Below are positions 17,505 through 25,841 of a stretch of 64,000 nucleotides of DNA, in pieces. Position numbers and translations under genes: made by a program. A model generated the notes under the pieces. It ran no database searches. It saw only the letters and a program-made list of their open reading frames with translations, and was not told where the DNA came from. The stretch lies in contig CAWHJD010000027.1 in assembly GCA_963829585.1 (NCBI GenBank), positions 1 to 64,000 on the forward strand, read 5' to 3'. Each line of letters opens with the position of its first letter. Position 1 is the first letter of the stretch. Source of the stretch: Sva-07 sp963829585. GTDB lineage: Bacteria; Actinomycetota; Acidimicrobiia; Acidimicrobiales; Ilumatobacteraceae.

Positions 17505-18095
17505 ATGTCTCGCAAGCTCACACTCTCCGACATCGCCGACGTGCGCGCGTACGAACGCGAACGCGACGAGTTCCGTGCCGCCGTGATGGAGGTCAAACGC
17601 CGCCGGCGCATCTCGTTCGGCACGATCATCACGTTGATGTTCGAGAACCGCGACACGATGCGCCTCCAGATCCAGGAGATGACGCGCGTCGAGAAGCTCG
17701 TCAGCGACGCCGACATCCAAGTCGAACTCGACACCTACAACCCGATGATCCCCGAGCCAGGTCAGCTGTGCGCCACCGTCTTCCTCGAACTCACGAGCGA
17801 CGACCAGATGCGCGAGTGGCTGCCCAAGCTCGTCGGCATCGAGAAGTCGTTCGTGATCGTGCTCGCGAACGGCGAGCGCGTTGCATCGATCACCGAGGAG
17901 GCCCACGCCGGGCAACTCACCCGTGACGAGATCACCGCCGCCGTGCACTACATCCGGTTCGAATTCACCCCAGAGCAGGTCGAGGCCTTCGCCACCGGCC
18001 CCGTCCGCATCGAGATCACGCACCCCGAGTACCTCGAGTCGGTGGAACTGAGCGACACGACCCACGCCGAACTGCTCCGCGATCTGCAGCCCTGA
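17505..18095 (+). CDS. DUF3501 family protein
   Basis: 196 residues, starting MSRKLTLSDIADVRAYERER after a GGAG site. It matches the DUF3501 pattern: VKRRRRISFGTIITLMFENRDTM, IQEMTRVEKL, LDTYNPMIPEPGQLCATVFLEL and IEITHPEY. The biochemical role is unknown. In many genomes this family lies next to rubrerythrin and a GlpC/HdrD-like Fe-S protein, exactly as here, so it probably works with them in oxidative-stress defence. No membrane segment or signal is present. Confidence 0.85.
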   Translation: MSRKLTLSDIADVRAYERERDEFRAAVMEVKRRRRISFGTIITLMFENRDTMRLQIQEMTRVEKLVSDADIQVELDTYNPMIPEPGQLCATVFLELTSDDQMREWLPKLVGIEKSFVIVLANGERVASITEEAHAGQLTRDEITAAVHYIRFEFTPEQVEAFATGPVRIEITHPEYLESVELSDTTHAELLRDLQP

Positions 18096-18178
18096 GCAGC
18101 AGTCGCCGACCAGGTCGGAATCAGGAATTTCACTGGCGCGGGCGACGGCGGCGTTCTAGATTCGGCTCGACAACCGTC

Positions 18179-18436
18179 GTGGGGAAACGAGTCGCAGTGT
18201 CGCTACAGGAATTGAAATGGTGGGATCTCGGGGCGTGTCGGGGGCTCGACGCGTCGATGTTCTATCCCGACGACGACGAGAGCGCCGAGATCGCGAAAGC
18301 CGTGTGCGAGGGCTGCCAGGTGCGGGTGTCGTGTCTCGAACATGCTCTGTCCTTCCGGGAGAAGGCCGGTGTGTGGGGCGGCGCGACCGAGCGTGACCGG
18401 CGACGCATGATCCGTCAACGCCGCCGCGTTTCCTGA
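18179..18436 (+). CDS. WhiB-like Fe-S regulator
   Basis: 85 residues from a GTG. It has the four cysteines of the Wbl 4Fe-4S cluster (Cys20, and CEGC at 43-46 with Cys52), the invariant GVWGG turn near residue 67 and a basic C-terminus (ERDRRRMIRQRRR). WhiB-like proteins are restricted to Actinobacteria and their phages. They sense redox state or NO and act as sigma-factor-associated transcription regulators. It stands between the peroxide-defence genes and trpD. Its own target cannot be told. Confidence 0.93.
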   Translation: MGKRVAVSLQELKWWDLGACRGLDASMFYPDDDESAEIAKAVCEGCQVRVSCLEHALSFREKAGVWGGATERDRRRMIRQRRRVS

Positions 18437-18479
18437 ACGTACTTCGCCGCGACCGGACGCGGAACGTACGCTGCGGCCC

Positions 18480-19544
18480 ATGTCGAGCCGCGAACCGTTC
18501 CACGACTGGCCAACCGTGATGTCGACGCTCGTCGCCGGTGGCGATCTCGACGCGGCGACCGCAGGGTCCGTGATGACGGCGATCCTGCGCGGCGATGCGA
18601 CAGCCGCACAGATCGGAGGCTTTCTCGTCGCTCTGCGGGCGAAGGGGGAGAGCGTCGATGAACTCGCCGGCCTGCTGGAGGCGACGTTGCACGAGGCGAC
18701 GTTCGTGCCGCTCACCGACGACGAACGTTCGAACTGCCTCGACATCGTGGGGACCGGGGGTGACGGATCGCACTCGGTCAACGTGTCGATGATGGCGGCA
18801 CTGGTCGCCGCCGGTGCGGGAGCCCCCATCTGCAAGCACGGGAACCGATCGGCTTCCTCGAAGTGCGGCAGCGCTGACGTCCTCGAACTGCTCGGGGTCG
18901 CCATCGAGTTGCACGCCGACGGTGTCGCAGCGTGCGTGCGCGAGGCGGGCATCGGATTCTGTTTTGCGCCGATGTTCCATCCGGCGTTCCGGTTCACCGG
19001 CCCGCCACGGCGGGAGCTCGGCATCCCCACCACGTTCAATCTGCTCGGACCGATGGCGAATCCGGGTCGGGTGAAGCGTCAACTGATCGGGGTCGCCGAC
19101 CCGCAGTTCGCGGAGCCGATGATCGAGACCCTCGAACGTCAAGGTCTGACCGACGCCTGGGTGGTGCACGGCGACGGCTTGGACGAACTCACCACCACGG
19201 GATCGTCACGGGTGCTCGCGCTCTCCGAGGGGATCATCACGGAGTTCTCGATCGACCCCGCCGACTACGGGCTGGCTCCGGCGACCGCGGACGACCTCCG
19301 CGGCGGCGCCCCGGAGGAGAACGCCCTGGCCGTCAGGCGGGTGTTGGCGGGCGAGAAGGGGCCGCACCGCGACATCGTGCTGCTCAACGCGGGAGCCGGT
19401 CTGGTCGTGGCCGGACGTGCCGACGACGTGGGCGCCGGGATCGAGATCGCGGCGGCCGCGATCGACGAGGGTCACGCACAAGCGAGCCTCGACGCGTTGA
19501 TCAGGGTGTCGCAAACCCAGGCAGCTGCGGCAGCCGATCGCTGA
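18480..19544 (+). CDS. trpD: Anthranilate phosphoribosyltransferase
   Basis: 354 residues, full length. It transfers phosphoribose from PRPP to anthranilate in tryptophan synthesis. Key motifs are the PRPP-binding IVGTGGDGSHSVNVS, CKHGNRSASSKCGSADVLE, FAPMFHPAFR, FNLLGPMANPG, and the metal-binding HGDGLDELTT region. The N-terminal helical domain is complete. No other trp gene is adjacent, as often in this group. Its 3' end overlaps the convergent exonuclease gene by 44 bases, so the two transcripts are antisense at their ends. Confidence 0.95.
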   Translation: MSSREPFHDWPTVMSTLVAGGDLDAATAGSVMTAILRGDATAAQIGGFLVALRAKGESVDELAGLLEATLHEATFVPLTDDERSNCLDIVGTGGDGSHSVNVSMMAALVAAGAGAPICKHGNRSASSKCGSADVLELLGVAIELHADGVAACVREAGIGFCFAPMFHPAFRFTGPPRRELGIPTTFNLLGPMANPGRVKRQLIGVADPQFAEPMIETLERQGLTDAWVVHGDGLDELTTTGSSRVLALSEGIITEFSIDPADYGLAPATADDLRGGAPEENALAVRRVLAGEKGPHRDIVLLNAGAGLVVAGRADDVGAGIEIAAAAIDEGHAQASLDALIRVSQTQAAAAADR

Positions 19545-21180
19545 TCGGGAACGTCCATTCGCCACTGCACTGCACGGTGAGCTGAGCGGCGCGCTTGTCG
19601 CAGAACCGGGCGAGACACAGCGCCTCGTCGATCTGGTGCCGTGACAACACGCCCGTGCCGGATGTCTCCGGCGCTGCGACGGGCAGTGCGCGCGACACGC
19701 TTGCCGACCTCACTGCGTCGACGAGTTGCGCCTGCTCGATGGTCCAGGTCGATTCGCCCCAGGTGACCTCGGCTCTTCCGGCACTGCGGAGCGCCTCGAC
19801 GAGATGGAAGCGCTTGGCCGCTCCGACGAGCGCCGTGACGCGGTCGCGCACACTGGCCGCCTCCTCGAAGCGCTGTTGGTGTGCCAGCTGCATCATCTTG
19901 TCGTGGAGCAGCTCGACCACGCGATGGGGATGTCCGCTCAGTGCCGCCGCAGCGTGTTCGACCGCTCGGGCGTACTCCGCCGCATCCGCCGTGCCGGCGC
20001 ACGGACAGTGGGCCACGCCGAGCTGGGCGGCACTGCACGCGGTGGCGTCGGCAGCCGGCGCGAAGTTCCGGCCGAGACGGGCCGAACAGCGCCGTAGCGG
20101 GACGGCACTCTGGATTGCCTCGATCACCAGGTTCGCCATCGTCCGCGACGGCAGCGGTCCGAGGTGCAGGCCGGTGGTGGACGGGTTCTTGACGACCGAG
20201 AGGCGCGGCCACGGCGTGTCGACGTCGAGGCGGACGTAGCAGTAACGGTCGACGCGCGTGCCGGCACGGTTGTAGCGGGGGAGGAGCCGGGCGATCAGCC
20301 GGCTCTCGATCACCTCTGCGGTGAGCGCATCGGGCAGGTCGAGATGGGTGACCGACTGGGTCTCGCGCAGCATCGGGCCGACCTTGCGGCGATCCTCGCT
20401 GCCGAAGTACGAGCGGACCCGTTGGCGCAGGTTCGTGGCCTTGCCCACGTAGAGCACGTCATCGCGCTGCCCGCGGAACATGTACACCCCTGGTGTGCGC
20501 GGCAGATCGGCGGTCATCTTCAGCTTGGCGGCTTGCGGGTGCCCGGCGAGCTTGGCCAGTGCCAGCAGGTCGTCGAGGCCGAGCACGCCCAGCCCCGACG
20601 CCCGCTCGATGAGCAGGTGGAGGAGGTCGGCGGTCGCCAGCGCATCGTCGAGCGCGCGATGGCTCGGCTTGTGGTCGAGCCGGAATCGTGAGGCGAGCGT
20701 GCCGAGCCTGCAGTCGGGGACCTCGTCGCGAACGAGCCGACGGGCGAGCGCCACCGTGTCGACCACCGTGCCCGACAGCGGCGGACGGCCGTGACGCTCG
20801 CAGGCAGCTCGCAGGAAACCGACGTCGAAGCCGACGTTGTGGCCCACGATCACGGCGTCGCCGACGAACTCGATGAGCGACGGAAGCACCGCACCGATAC
20901 GCGGTGCAGCCGACACCAACACGTCGGAGAGTCCGGTCAGCACGGTGATCTGTGGCGGGATCGCGCGTCCCGGGTTCACGAGTGTCTGGAAGGTGCCGAG
21001 GCACTGGCCGCCCTGCACCTTCACCGCACCGACCTCGGTGATCTGGTCGTCGTTGCGGTTGCCGCCAGTGGTCTCGAGGTCGATCACGCAGAACACGACT
21101 TCGTGGAGGGGTGTGCCGAGGTCGTCGAAGCTCCGCTGCTGAGACAACTCGGCGATCGAACGTGTCGGCATCCGGAGCAT
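19501..21180 (-). CDS. DEDDh exonuclease fused to GIY-YIG/UvrC-like nuclease
   Basis: 559 residues. The N-terminal part is a DnaQ-like 3'-5' exonuclease: FCVIDLETTG (motif I, Asp and Glu), VGHNVGFDVGFLR (motif II) and SHRALDDALATADL (motif III, DEDDh His). Residues about 225-310 form a GIY-YIG nuclease as in UvrC and Cho (PGVYMFRGQRDDVLYVGKATNLRQRVRSYF broken over two strands), and a UvrB/C-type motif follows (MQLAHQQRFEEAASVRDRV). It probably acts in DNA repair, cutting and trimming damaged strands. The upstream space holds an SOS box (21209-21220). The fusion is known in Actinobacteria; its detailed role is not established. Confidence 0.9.
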   Translation of the reverse strand: MLRMPTRSIAELSQQRSFDDLGTPLHEVVFCVIDLETTGGNRNDDQITEVGAVKVQGGQCLGTFQTLVNPGRAIPPQITVLTGLSDVLVSAAPRIGAVLPSLIEFVGDAVIVGHNVGFDVGFLRAACERHGRPPLSGTVVDTVALARRLVRDEVPDCRLGTLASRFRLDHKPSHRALDDALATADLLHLLIERASGLGVLGLDDLLALAKLAGHPQAAKLKMTADLPRTPGVYMFRGQRDDVLYVGKATNLRQRVRSYFGSEDRRKVGPMLRETQSVTHLDLPDALTAEVIESRLIARLLPRYNRAGTRVDRYCYVRLDVDTPWPRLSVVKNPSTTGLHLGPLPSRTMANLVIEAIQSAVPLRRCSARLGRNFAPAADATACSAAQLGVAHCPCAGTADAAEYARAVEHAAAALSGHPHRVVELLHDKMMQLAHQQRFEEAASVRDRVTALVGAAKRFHLVEALRSAGRAEVTWGESTWTIEQAQLVDAVRSASVSRALPVAAPETSGTGVLSRHQIDEALCLARFCDKRAAQLTVQCSGEWTFPISDRLPQLPGFATP

Positions 21181-21208
21181 GACATCACGAACATGCGTAC
21201 GCTGTCAA

Positions 21209-21220
21209 GAACGTGCGTTC
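21209..21220. promoter_or_regulatory. SOS box (LexA operator)
   Basis: GAACGTGCGTTC fits the Gram-positive/actinobacterial LexA operator GAAC-N4-GTTC exactly. It lies in the 58-bp space between the divergent exonuclease-GIY-YIG and NYN genes, 19 bases before the latter's ATG. A partly similar GAACATGCGTAC lies at 21189-21200. Damage-inducible control of one or both genes is therefore likely. Confidence 0.7.
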
Positions 21221-21238
21221 GTGCAGTAATGTTCAAGT

Positions 21239-22450
21239 ATGTCCGAGTCGCTCGATCTCGAGCACCGTGACCTGCGTTCGGCGATCGAGTTCGCCGTGCT
21301 GGTCGCCGAGGAGGCCAACAAGGGCAAGCGATCGCTCCCGTTCCCCAAGGAACTCCGCGCCCAGTTCGGTGTCGCGCGAATTCCGACGGGCGCGCTGGGC
21401 CGACTTCGGCGGGTCATCGAGGCCGACGACACCTTCCGCACGCGAATCGCCGTCGGGGCGGTGCCCGAACTCGTCGATCCGATCGGGATCCTGTGGCTGC
21501 AGCGTCCCGCCGGCTGGGAGGACCGGGTTCGAGAGCTGCTCGCGATCCGTGCAGCCGAGGAGCACGACGCCGACCTGCGGACCGCACTGAAGCGAGCGGA
21601 GAAGCGGCGGGTCGCGGCCGAACAGGTGGCGATCCGCTCGCAGGCCACGATCATCGAACAGCAGGCCACCTCGGACTCGCTGCGTCATGACCTGGACGGG
21701 GTTCGCGCCGACCTCGCGAAAGCCGAGGAGGCCCTCGGCGAGTTGCGCAACGAACTCGTCGACGTGCGCAACGAAGCGCGTCACGCCCGTGACCGCGAGG
21801 CAGCGCTGCGAGCGAAACTCGACGCGTACCGCCGGAGTGGGGACACCGCTCCGGCGGTACCGGTACCTGTCGTTCCCCGTGTCGACGTCGCCGAACTCGA
21901 CGAAATCGCCCAGGCCGCTCGGGCCATCGGCGATCGCGTCGATGCGTTGGTGGCATCCATGGGTCCCGCGAGCACGTCGTCGGATGTGCAGGCGGAGCGT
22001 GTCACGGAACGCCGCCGTCCTCTGCGGCTGCCGGGTGGGGTGATCGCCTCGTCGCGATCGGCAGCAGAGTTCCTGCTCCGTACGGACGCCGCTGTCATCG
22101 TCGACGGCTACAACGTCGCCAAGCTGGGGTGGCCCGCCGACCGGCTCGACGAACAGCGCCGACGTCTGCTCGACGGGCTCGAGAACCTGGTGCGGCGGCA
22201 CGGCACCGACGTCACCGTGATCTTCGACGGCTCCACGGTCGTCGGAGCGCACGCCGACCGGCGCCGGATGGTGCGTGTCGCGTACTCGCCCGAAGGCGTG
22301 AGTGCCGACGACGTGATCCGTGACGAGGTGAGCCGTTTGCCGGCGGCTCGGGCGATCGTCGTGGTGACCAACGACGCCGAGATCGTCCGTGACGTGCGTG
22401 CCCTCGGCGCCAACGTGTTGCCGAGCAACGCGCTGCTCGCCGCGCTCTGA
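21239..22450 (+). CDS. NYN-domain (YacP/PIN-like) RNase-like protein with coiled coil
   Basis: 403 residues. The N-terminal 110 residues (LRSAIEFAVLVAEEANKGK, IPTGALGRLRRVIEADD) are a conserved actinobacterial region. Residues about 115-225 form a charged coiled coil (RTALKRAEKRRVAAEQ, LAKAEEALGELRNELVDV). The C-terminal 130 residues are a NYN domain with acidic PIN-type sites: AVIVDGYNVAKLGW, TVIFDGSTV, VSADDVIRDEV and VVVTNDAEIVRDV. NYN domains cut RNA. The gene starts 19 bases after an SOS box and is divergent from a DNA-repair nuclease, so a damage-induced RNA-processing role is possible. Confidence 0.85.
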   Translation: MSESLDLEHRDLRSAIEFAVLVAEEANKGKRSLPFPKELRAQFGVARIPTGALGRLRRVIEADDTFRTRIAVGAVPELVDPIGILWLQRPAGWEDRVRELLAIRAAEEHDADLRTALKRAEKRRVAAEQVAIRSQATIIEQQATSDSLRHDLDGVRADLAKAEEALGELRNELVDVRNEARHARDREAALRAKLDAYRRSGDTAPAVPVPVVPRVDVAELDEIAQAARAIGDRVDALVASMGPASTSSDVQAERVTERRRPLRLPGGVIASSRSAAEFLLRTDAAVIVDGYNVAKLGWPADRLDEQRRRLLDGLENLVRRHGTDVTVIFDGSTVVGAHADRRRMVRVAYSPEGVSADDVIRDEVSRLPAARAIVVVTNDAEIVRDVRALGANVLPSNALLAAL

Positions 22451-22456
22451 TTGCGC

Positions 22457-22513
22457 CGGTGCTCCCGCGCTGACGGGGGACTCCACGACCCCACATTGCT
22501 CACGGGAGCACCG
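22457..22513. terminator. Long-loop hairpin between convergent genes
   Basis: CGGTGCTCCCG (22457-22467) pairs perfectly with CGGGAGCACCG (22503-22513), six bases after the NYN stop. It may serve transcripts from both sides, since the prepilin peptidase gene converges on it. Confidence 0.55.
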
Positions 22514-22523
22514 AGCTCTTGGC

Positions 22524-22556
22524 GAACGTGGTCACGGCGTTGCCGGTACCACGTTC
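22524..22556. terminator. Second hairpin between the NYN and prepilin peptidase genes
   Basis: GAACGTGGT (22524-22532) pairs with ACCACGTTC (22548-22556) around a 15-base loop. Together with 22457-22513 it forms a double hairpin separating convergent genes. Confidence 0.5.
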
Positions 22557-22576
22557 GTGGCGGTCACAGGGTTCGC

Positions 22577-23134
22577 CTACGCGTGTAACAGCACGACCGC
22601 CAGGGTTCCTGCGATCAGCGGAGGGCCAAATGAGTACCGCATCAGCACCTTTCGCTTGTGGATGCTGAGTGCGACGGCGAGCAGCACGGCCAACAGATTG
22701 CCGGCGATTGCGCCGTACAGCACGAACTCCAACCCGTACCACCCGAGCAGAAGCCCAAGGACTCCCGCCAACCGAACGTCTCCCATGCCAAGGATCATCA
22801 CGCCGTAAAACTTCCGGCCGAGGTACCAGATGAGGAAGAACGCATTGGCGAACAGCACCCCACCCGCCACCGCAGTCGCAAGGGGAACCCAATCCCACTC
22901 GAGCAGTGAGGCCAGCACCAGGCCACCACCGACTCCGGCGAGCGTGTAATAGACCAGTTGAGTCGGAAGGCGCTGCACCTTCCAGTCGATCACTGCCAAG
23001 AGGACGCCGCCGAAGATGAAGGCCAGCACGGCGGGGAGCTCGGGCCTGAGCCCGAGCCGCCAGAAGGCGAGCACGAACAGCACTGCGGTCACGGCGTTGA
23101 GGGCATGCTTCTGGATGAACAACCGAACAGACAT
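22577..23134 (-). CDS. Prepilin peptidase (A24, CpaA/TadV type)
   Basis: 185 residues, an aspartic membrane protease that removes the leader of Flp-type prepilins. Several membrane helices carry the two catalytic Asp sites: LLAVIDWKVQRLPTQL (first) and MILGMGDVRLAGVLG (GxGDxK/R-like second). The N-terminal methylase domain with cysteines is absent, as usual for Tad-type CpaA. A GTG three bases upstream is an alternative start. It is divergent from flp, its probable substrate. Confidence 0.9.
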   Translation of the reverse strand: MSVRLFIQKHALNAVTAVLFVLAFWRLGLRPELPAVLAFIFGGVLLAVIDWKVQRLPTQLVYYTLAGVGGGLVLASLLEWDWVPLATAVAGGVLFANAFFLIWYLGRKFYGVMILGMGDVRLAGVLGLLLGWYGLEFVLYGAIAGNLLAVLLAVALSIHKRKVLMRYSFGPPLIAGTLAVVLLHA

Positions 23135-23273
23135 CACCGTGAAAGTTACGGACCGGCCTCGCCTTCAGGATCATCAATATTGACGATTCGGCCACCTCTC
23201 GGCGTCTTTATCGTGCTCCTCGCTACCCACCCCCGATCGGCGGGGATCGGGAACTTAACAAGGAGCAAACCAA

Positions 23274-23450
23274 ATGATGAACCTGGTGGAGAAGTACACA
23301 CCGGATGCCGTCGAGGCCACCGACGAGGACGGCGTGGTCGCAATCGAATACGTCCTCTTGGCCGGCGTCGTGGCCGTTGGCATCACAACCGTCGCGTTCA
23401 CTGGTGTTTGGGGCGAATTGAAGACGGCGCTCGACAACATCATTAAGTGA
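23274..23450 (+). CDS. flp: Flp-type pilin
   Basis: 58-residue prepilin starting MMNLVEKYTPDAVEA with an AAGGAG ribosome site. The leader ends in EDG, followed by the conserved VVAIEYVLLAGVVAVGI stretch. The peptidase would cut after the Gly, leaving VVAIEY at the mature N-terminus with the Glu at position 5 typical of type IV pilins. This is the main pilus subunit. A 7-bp hairpin (CCCGATC 23232-23238 / GATCGGG 23245-23251) lies in the leader just before the ribosome site. A strong hairpin follows the stop, so flp may be transcribed at a higher level than the assembly genes. Confidence 0.9.
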   Translation: MMNLVEKYTPDAVEATDEDGVVAIEYVLLAGVVAVGITTVAFTGVWGELKTALDNIIK

Positions 23451-23458
23451 TTGTCTTC

Positions 23459-23485
23459 GGGGGGAGGACGCGAAGTCCTCCCCCC
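23459..23485 (+). terminator. 11-bp hairpin between flp and tadE
   Basis: GGGGGGAGGAC (23459-23469) pairs perfectly with GTCCTCCCCCC (23475-23485) around GCGAA. It begins nine bases after the flp stop codon. It would partly stop or protect transcripts, giving much more pilin than assembly machinery. Confidence 0.65.
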
Positions 23486-23506
23486 AACAATCCAAGGGAG
23501 ATCGAC

Positions 23507-23884
23507 ATGCGACGCACACGTAACACGAACAAGGACGACCGAGGAGTCGTCGCCATCGAGTTCGTTCTCGTCGCGCCCTTCTTGATCGCCTTGATCTTCT
23601 CGATCGCACAGTTCGGGATCTTCTTTTCCAAGAAGGTCGAAGTCGAGAGTGCCGCGAGAGACGCAGCGCGCACACTTGCTTTGAGCCCGGGAATGGCTCC
23701 CGCCGCTGCAGTCCCGACGGGCATGACGCTCGACTCGACCAAGACCAACGTCGGTTGCGTGGCAGGGAACACCACGAGCGATGCCCGGGTCAACCTGGTA
23801 TCCAACTACACCTTCTCGATCCCGCTGATCCCACTGGGAACGAAGACCATCCGAGTCGAAGGACGAATGCGATGCGGCGGCTAG
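23507..23884 (+). CDS. TadE-like pseudopilin
   Basis: 125 residues. The basic leader MRRTRNTNKDDRG is followed by VVAIEFVLVAPFLIALIFSIA, the TadE consensus with Glu at +5 after the processing Gly. The rest is a small extracytoplasmic domain with one Cys pair (GCVAG, RMRCGG). TadE-type minor pseudopilins prime or cap Flp pili. Its end overlaps the next gene by 13 bases. Confidence 0.85.
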   Translation: MRRTRNTNKDDRGVVAIEFVLVAPFLIALIFSIAQFGIFFSKKVEVESAARDAARTLALSPGMAPAAAVPTGMTLDSTKTNVGCVAGNTTSDARVNLVSNYTFSIPLIPLGTKTIRVEGRMRCGG

Positions 23885-24933
23885 CAGGGCACAGCGATGA
23901 TTCCGGCGTTGCCACGATCTTCGTCGTGATTGCCTTGCCCGTGCTGATTCTTTTCGCCGCGCTGGTCCTCGATGGCGGCCGTGCATTTATCGCGAGGCGT
24001 GAAACCCAGAACAGTGCTGACGCTGCAGCGCTCGCAATGGCCACCGACTGCGCGATGGGGCTGCCCACGTGCGTCTCAGGTGCTGATACCACCGCTGGCA
24101 ACTACAAGCGCACCACGACTCAGCGGTCCAGCATCACGGACGAGAACGTAGTAGCTGGCTATCCGAACACGTACTGCGACACCGCGGCCGGCTTGTGCAA
24201 GGCCACCATGCAGCAGACGATCGGATTTCTGTTCGCTCCCGGTGGAGGAACTGTGACCCGAACGGGCATCGCGAAATGGGGTGGCATTCGGGCTGCGTCG
24301 GTACCGTCCCCGTTCACCATTGCGGCGTGCGAGTTCTCGCTCGACATGCTGCCAGCTACCGCAGATGTCGAGTTCTTCTTCGACGATCCCAATCCGCATG
24401 ACGGATGCTCATCTCCCACAGGCGGCTTTAGTTTACTGGCGGCCACTAGGGACGCACAAGGCGATGAGTGCATCACAACTCCTGTGCAAGAGGGTCCTGA
24501 GGAGTGGGTGATCGCAGGGCGAGGGGGCACACCCCATCACAAGATCGCCGACTGCTTGGACAAGATCCTGGACCAGCCGAACCCAGCTGATCGAACGATT
24601 CTGATCCCCATCTACAACGATGACCTTTGCGCTGGGCGCTGCTCCGGCAATGGCGACTACCCCATCATGGCGTACGCGATGGTCCTGCTCAAGGGCTATC
24701 AGCTTCACCCACCCACACAATTGACGCGCCTGCCGGCCGGGTCGCCTCCAGCCCCGAGCACCGACTGGTGCATGAAGGTACTTGACCCCGAGGCTGAGGC
24801 TGAGGCCGAGGAGGAGCAGAGCGCCTGCATCATCGGTGACTTCGTCGAGCGGATCCTCCCGGGCAACTTGCCCAACGTTGTGTCCGGCGGACCCAACTTC
24901 GGGGCCACGAGGCCCTACCTCTCCTACAGCTAG
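23872..24933 (+). CDS. TadG-like pilus assembly protein
   Basis: 353 residues with leader HSDDSG followed by VATIFVVIALPVLILFAALVLDGGR, the TadE/TadG N-terminal helix (DUF4134/TadG N-term type). ARRETQNSADAAALAMA after it is typical of TadG. The large outer part is Cys-rich (about ten cysteines, for example CDTAAGLC and CAGRCSG), suggesting disulfides. A Glu-rich stretch EAEAEAEEEQ lies near the C-terminus, which ends RPYLSYS. No VWA domain is seen here; one occurs instead in the TadB-like protein of this locus. Confidence 0.82.
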   Translation: MRRLAGHSDDSGVATIFVVIALPVLILFAALVLDGGRAFIARRETQNSADAAALAMATDCAMGLPTCVSGADTTAGNYKRTTTQRSSITDENVVAGYPNTYCDTAAGLCKATMQQTIGFLFAPGGGTVTRTGIAKWGGIRAASVPSPFTIAACEFSLDMLPATADVEFFFDDPNPHDGCSSPTGGFSLLAATRDAQGDECITTPVQEGPEEWVIAGRGGTPHHKIADCLDKILDQPNPADRTILIPIYNDDLCAGRCSGNGDYPIMAYAMVLLKGYQLHPPTQLTRLPAGSPPAPSTDWCMKVLDPEAEAEAEEEQSACIIGDFVERILPGNLPNVVSGGPNFGATRPYLSYS

Positions 24934-24965
24934 TCAACTCACAACGAGAGAAGGCAACTCCACAC

Positions 24966-25841
24966 ATGAACAACAAACGGCGGATCATCGGGATCGTTGC
25001 AGCAACGCTCCTCGCACTCATCGGCACCGCGTCACTCGTTGGCTACGTGCGCTCGGCGAAGGACAAGGCGGTGGCCGAAGAGGCCCTCGTCGATGTCTAC
25101 GTCGTCGACGAGTTCGTGCCCAAGGGGGCCGAACCGGAGACCATCGCTTCGGCGGTATCGCTCGAGCAGGTTCCCGCACGACTCAAGCAAGACGGTGCAA
25201 TCACCGAACTCGAGGAGCTGGGCGACTTGGTTGCTGCCACCGACCTCGAGCCAGGTGACCAGTTGCTCGTCGCACGCTTGGCCGCCAAAGAACTTGTATC
25301 GGAGGAGGTGACCGACAAGGTGCAGATCTCAGCCCTGCTCGAAGCAGAACGGGCCGTGGGTGGCGTGCTCCAGAAGGGTGATCTGGTTGGCGTCTACATC
25401 TCATTCGATCCGTTCGCGCTCGACGCCGCAGGACAGAAAGCCGAGTCCAGTGATGGGTCGGCTTCTGTCAACGCAGCGGTCTTGCCCGACCAATCGTCCA
25501 CTGAACCGTCGACCACCGAATCGATCCCCGAAGACGCTGCGGCCGAGCCGAAGAACACTCCGAACGTGAGCCGGCTCGAGTTCCAGCACGTGCTCGTCAC
25601 CAACGTTCAGACGATCAGCGCGCCGGTGAGCGCCGAAGACGGCGCCGAAGAAGCAACCGGCATCGCCCAAGTCACGGGCACGCAGTACGTCGTCACGCTC
25701 GCCCTGTCGCCGGAGCAGTCGGAGCGGTTCGTGTTCGCCACCGAGTTCGGCCGCATCTGGCTGTCGATCGAACCGGCCAGCGTCGACGACGACGGCACAC
25801 GTCTTGTCACGCTCGGCAACGTCTACACGGTGGTGCGGTGA
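24966..25841 (+). CDS. cpaB: Flp pilus assembly protein CpaB/RcpC
   Basis: 291 residues with an N-terminal membrane anchor (RRIIGIVAATLLALIGTASLVGYV), then an SAF-like domain (VYVVDEFVPKGAEPE, DLVAATDLEPGDQLLVARL) and RcpC-like domain (GVLQKGDLVGVYISFDP, QYVVTLALSPEQSERFVFA). A linker rich in Ser, Thr and Pro (about residues 155-195) separates the two halves. In Tad systems CpaB stabilises the outer part of the machine. In a monoderm it probably sits on the cell-wall side. The stop overlaps the next start. Confidence 0.85.
   Translation: MNNKRRIIGIVAATLLALIGTASLVGYVRSAKDKAVAEEALVDVYVVDEFVPKGAEPETIASAVSLEQVPARLKQDGAITELEELGDLVAATDLEPGDQLLVARLAAKELVSEEVTDKVQISALLEAERAVGGVLQKGDLVGVYISFDPFALDAAGQKAESSDGSASVNAAVLPDQSSTEPSTTESIPEDAAAEPKNTPNVSRLEFQHVLVTNVQTISAPVSAEDGAEEATGIAQVTGTQYVVTLALSPEQSERFVFATEFGRIWLSIEPASVDDDGTRLVTLGNVYTVVR

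Noticed and set aside
18435..18470. Two GAACGTAC repeats before trpD as an SOS box
   Set aside because: They are direct repeats 28 bases apart and lack the GTTC half required for LexA binding.
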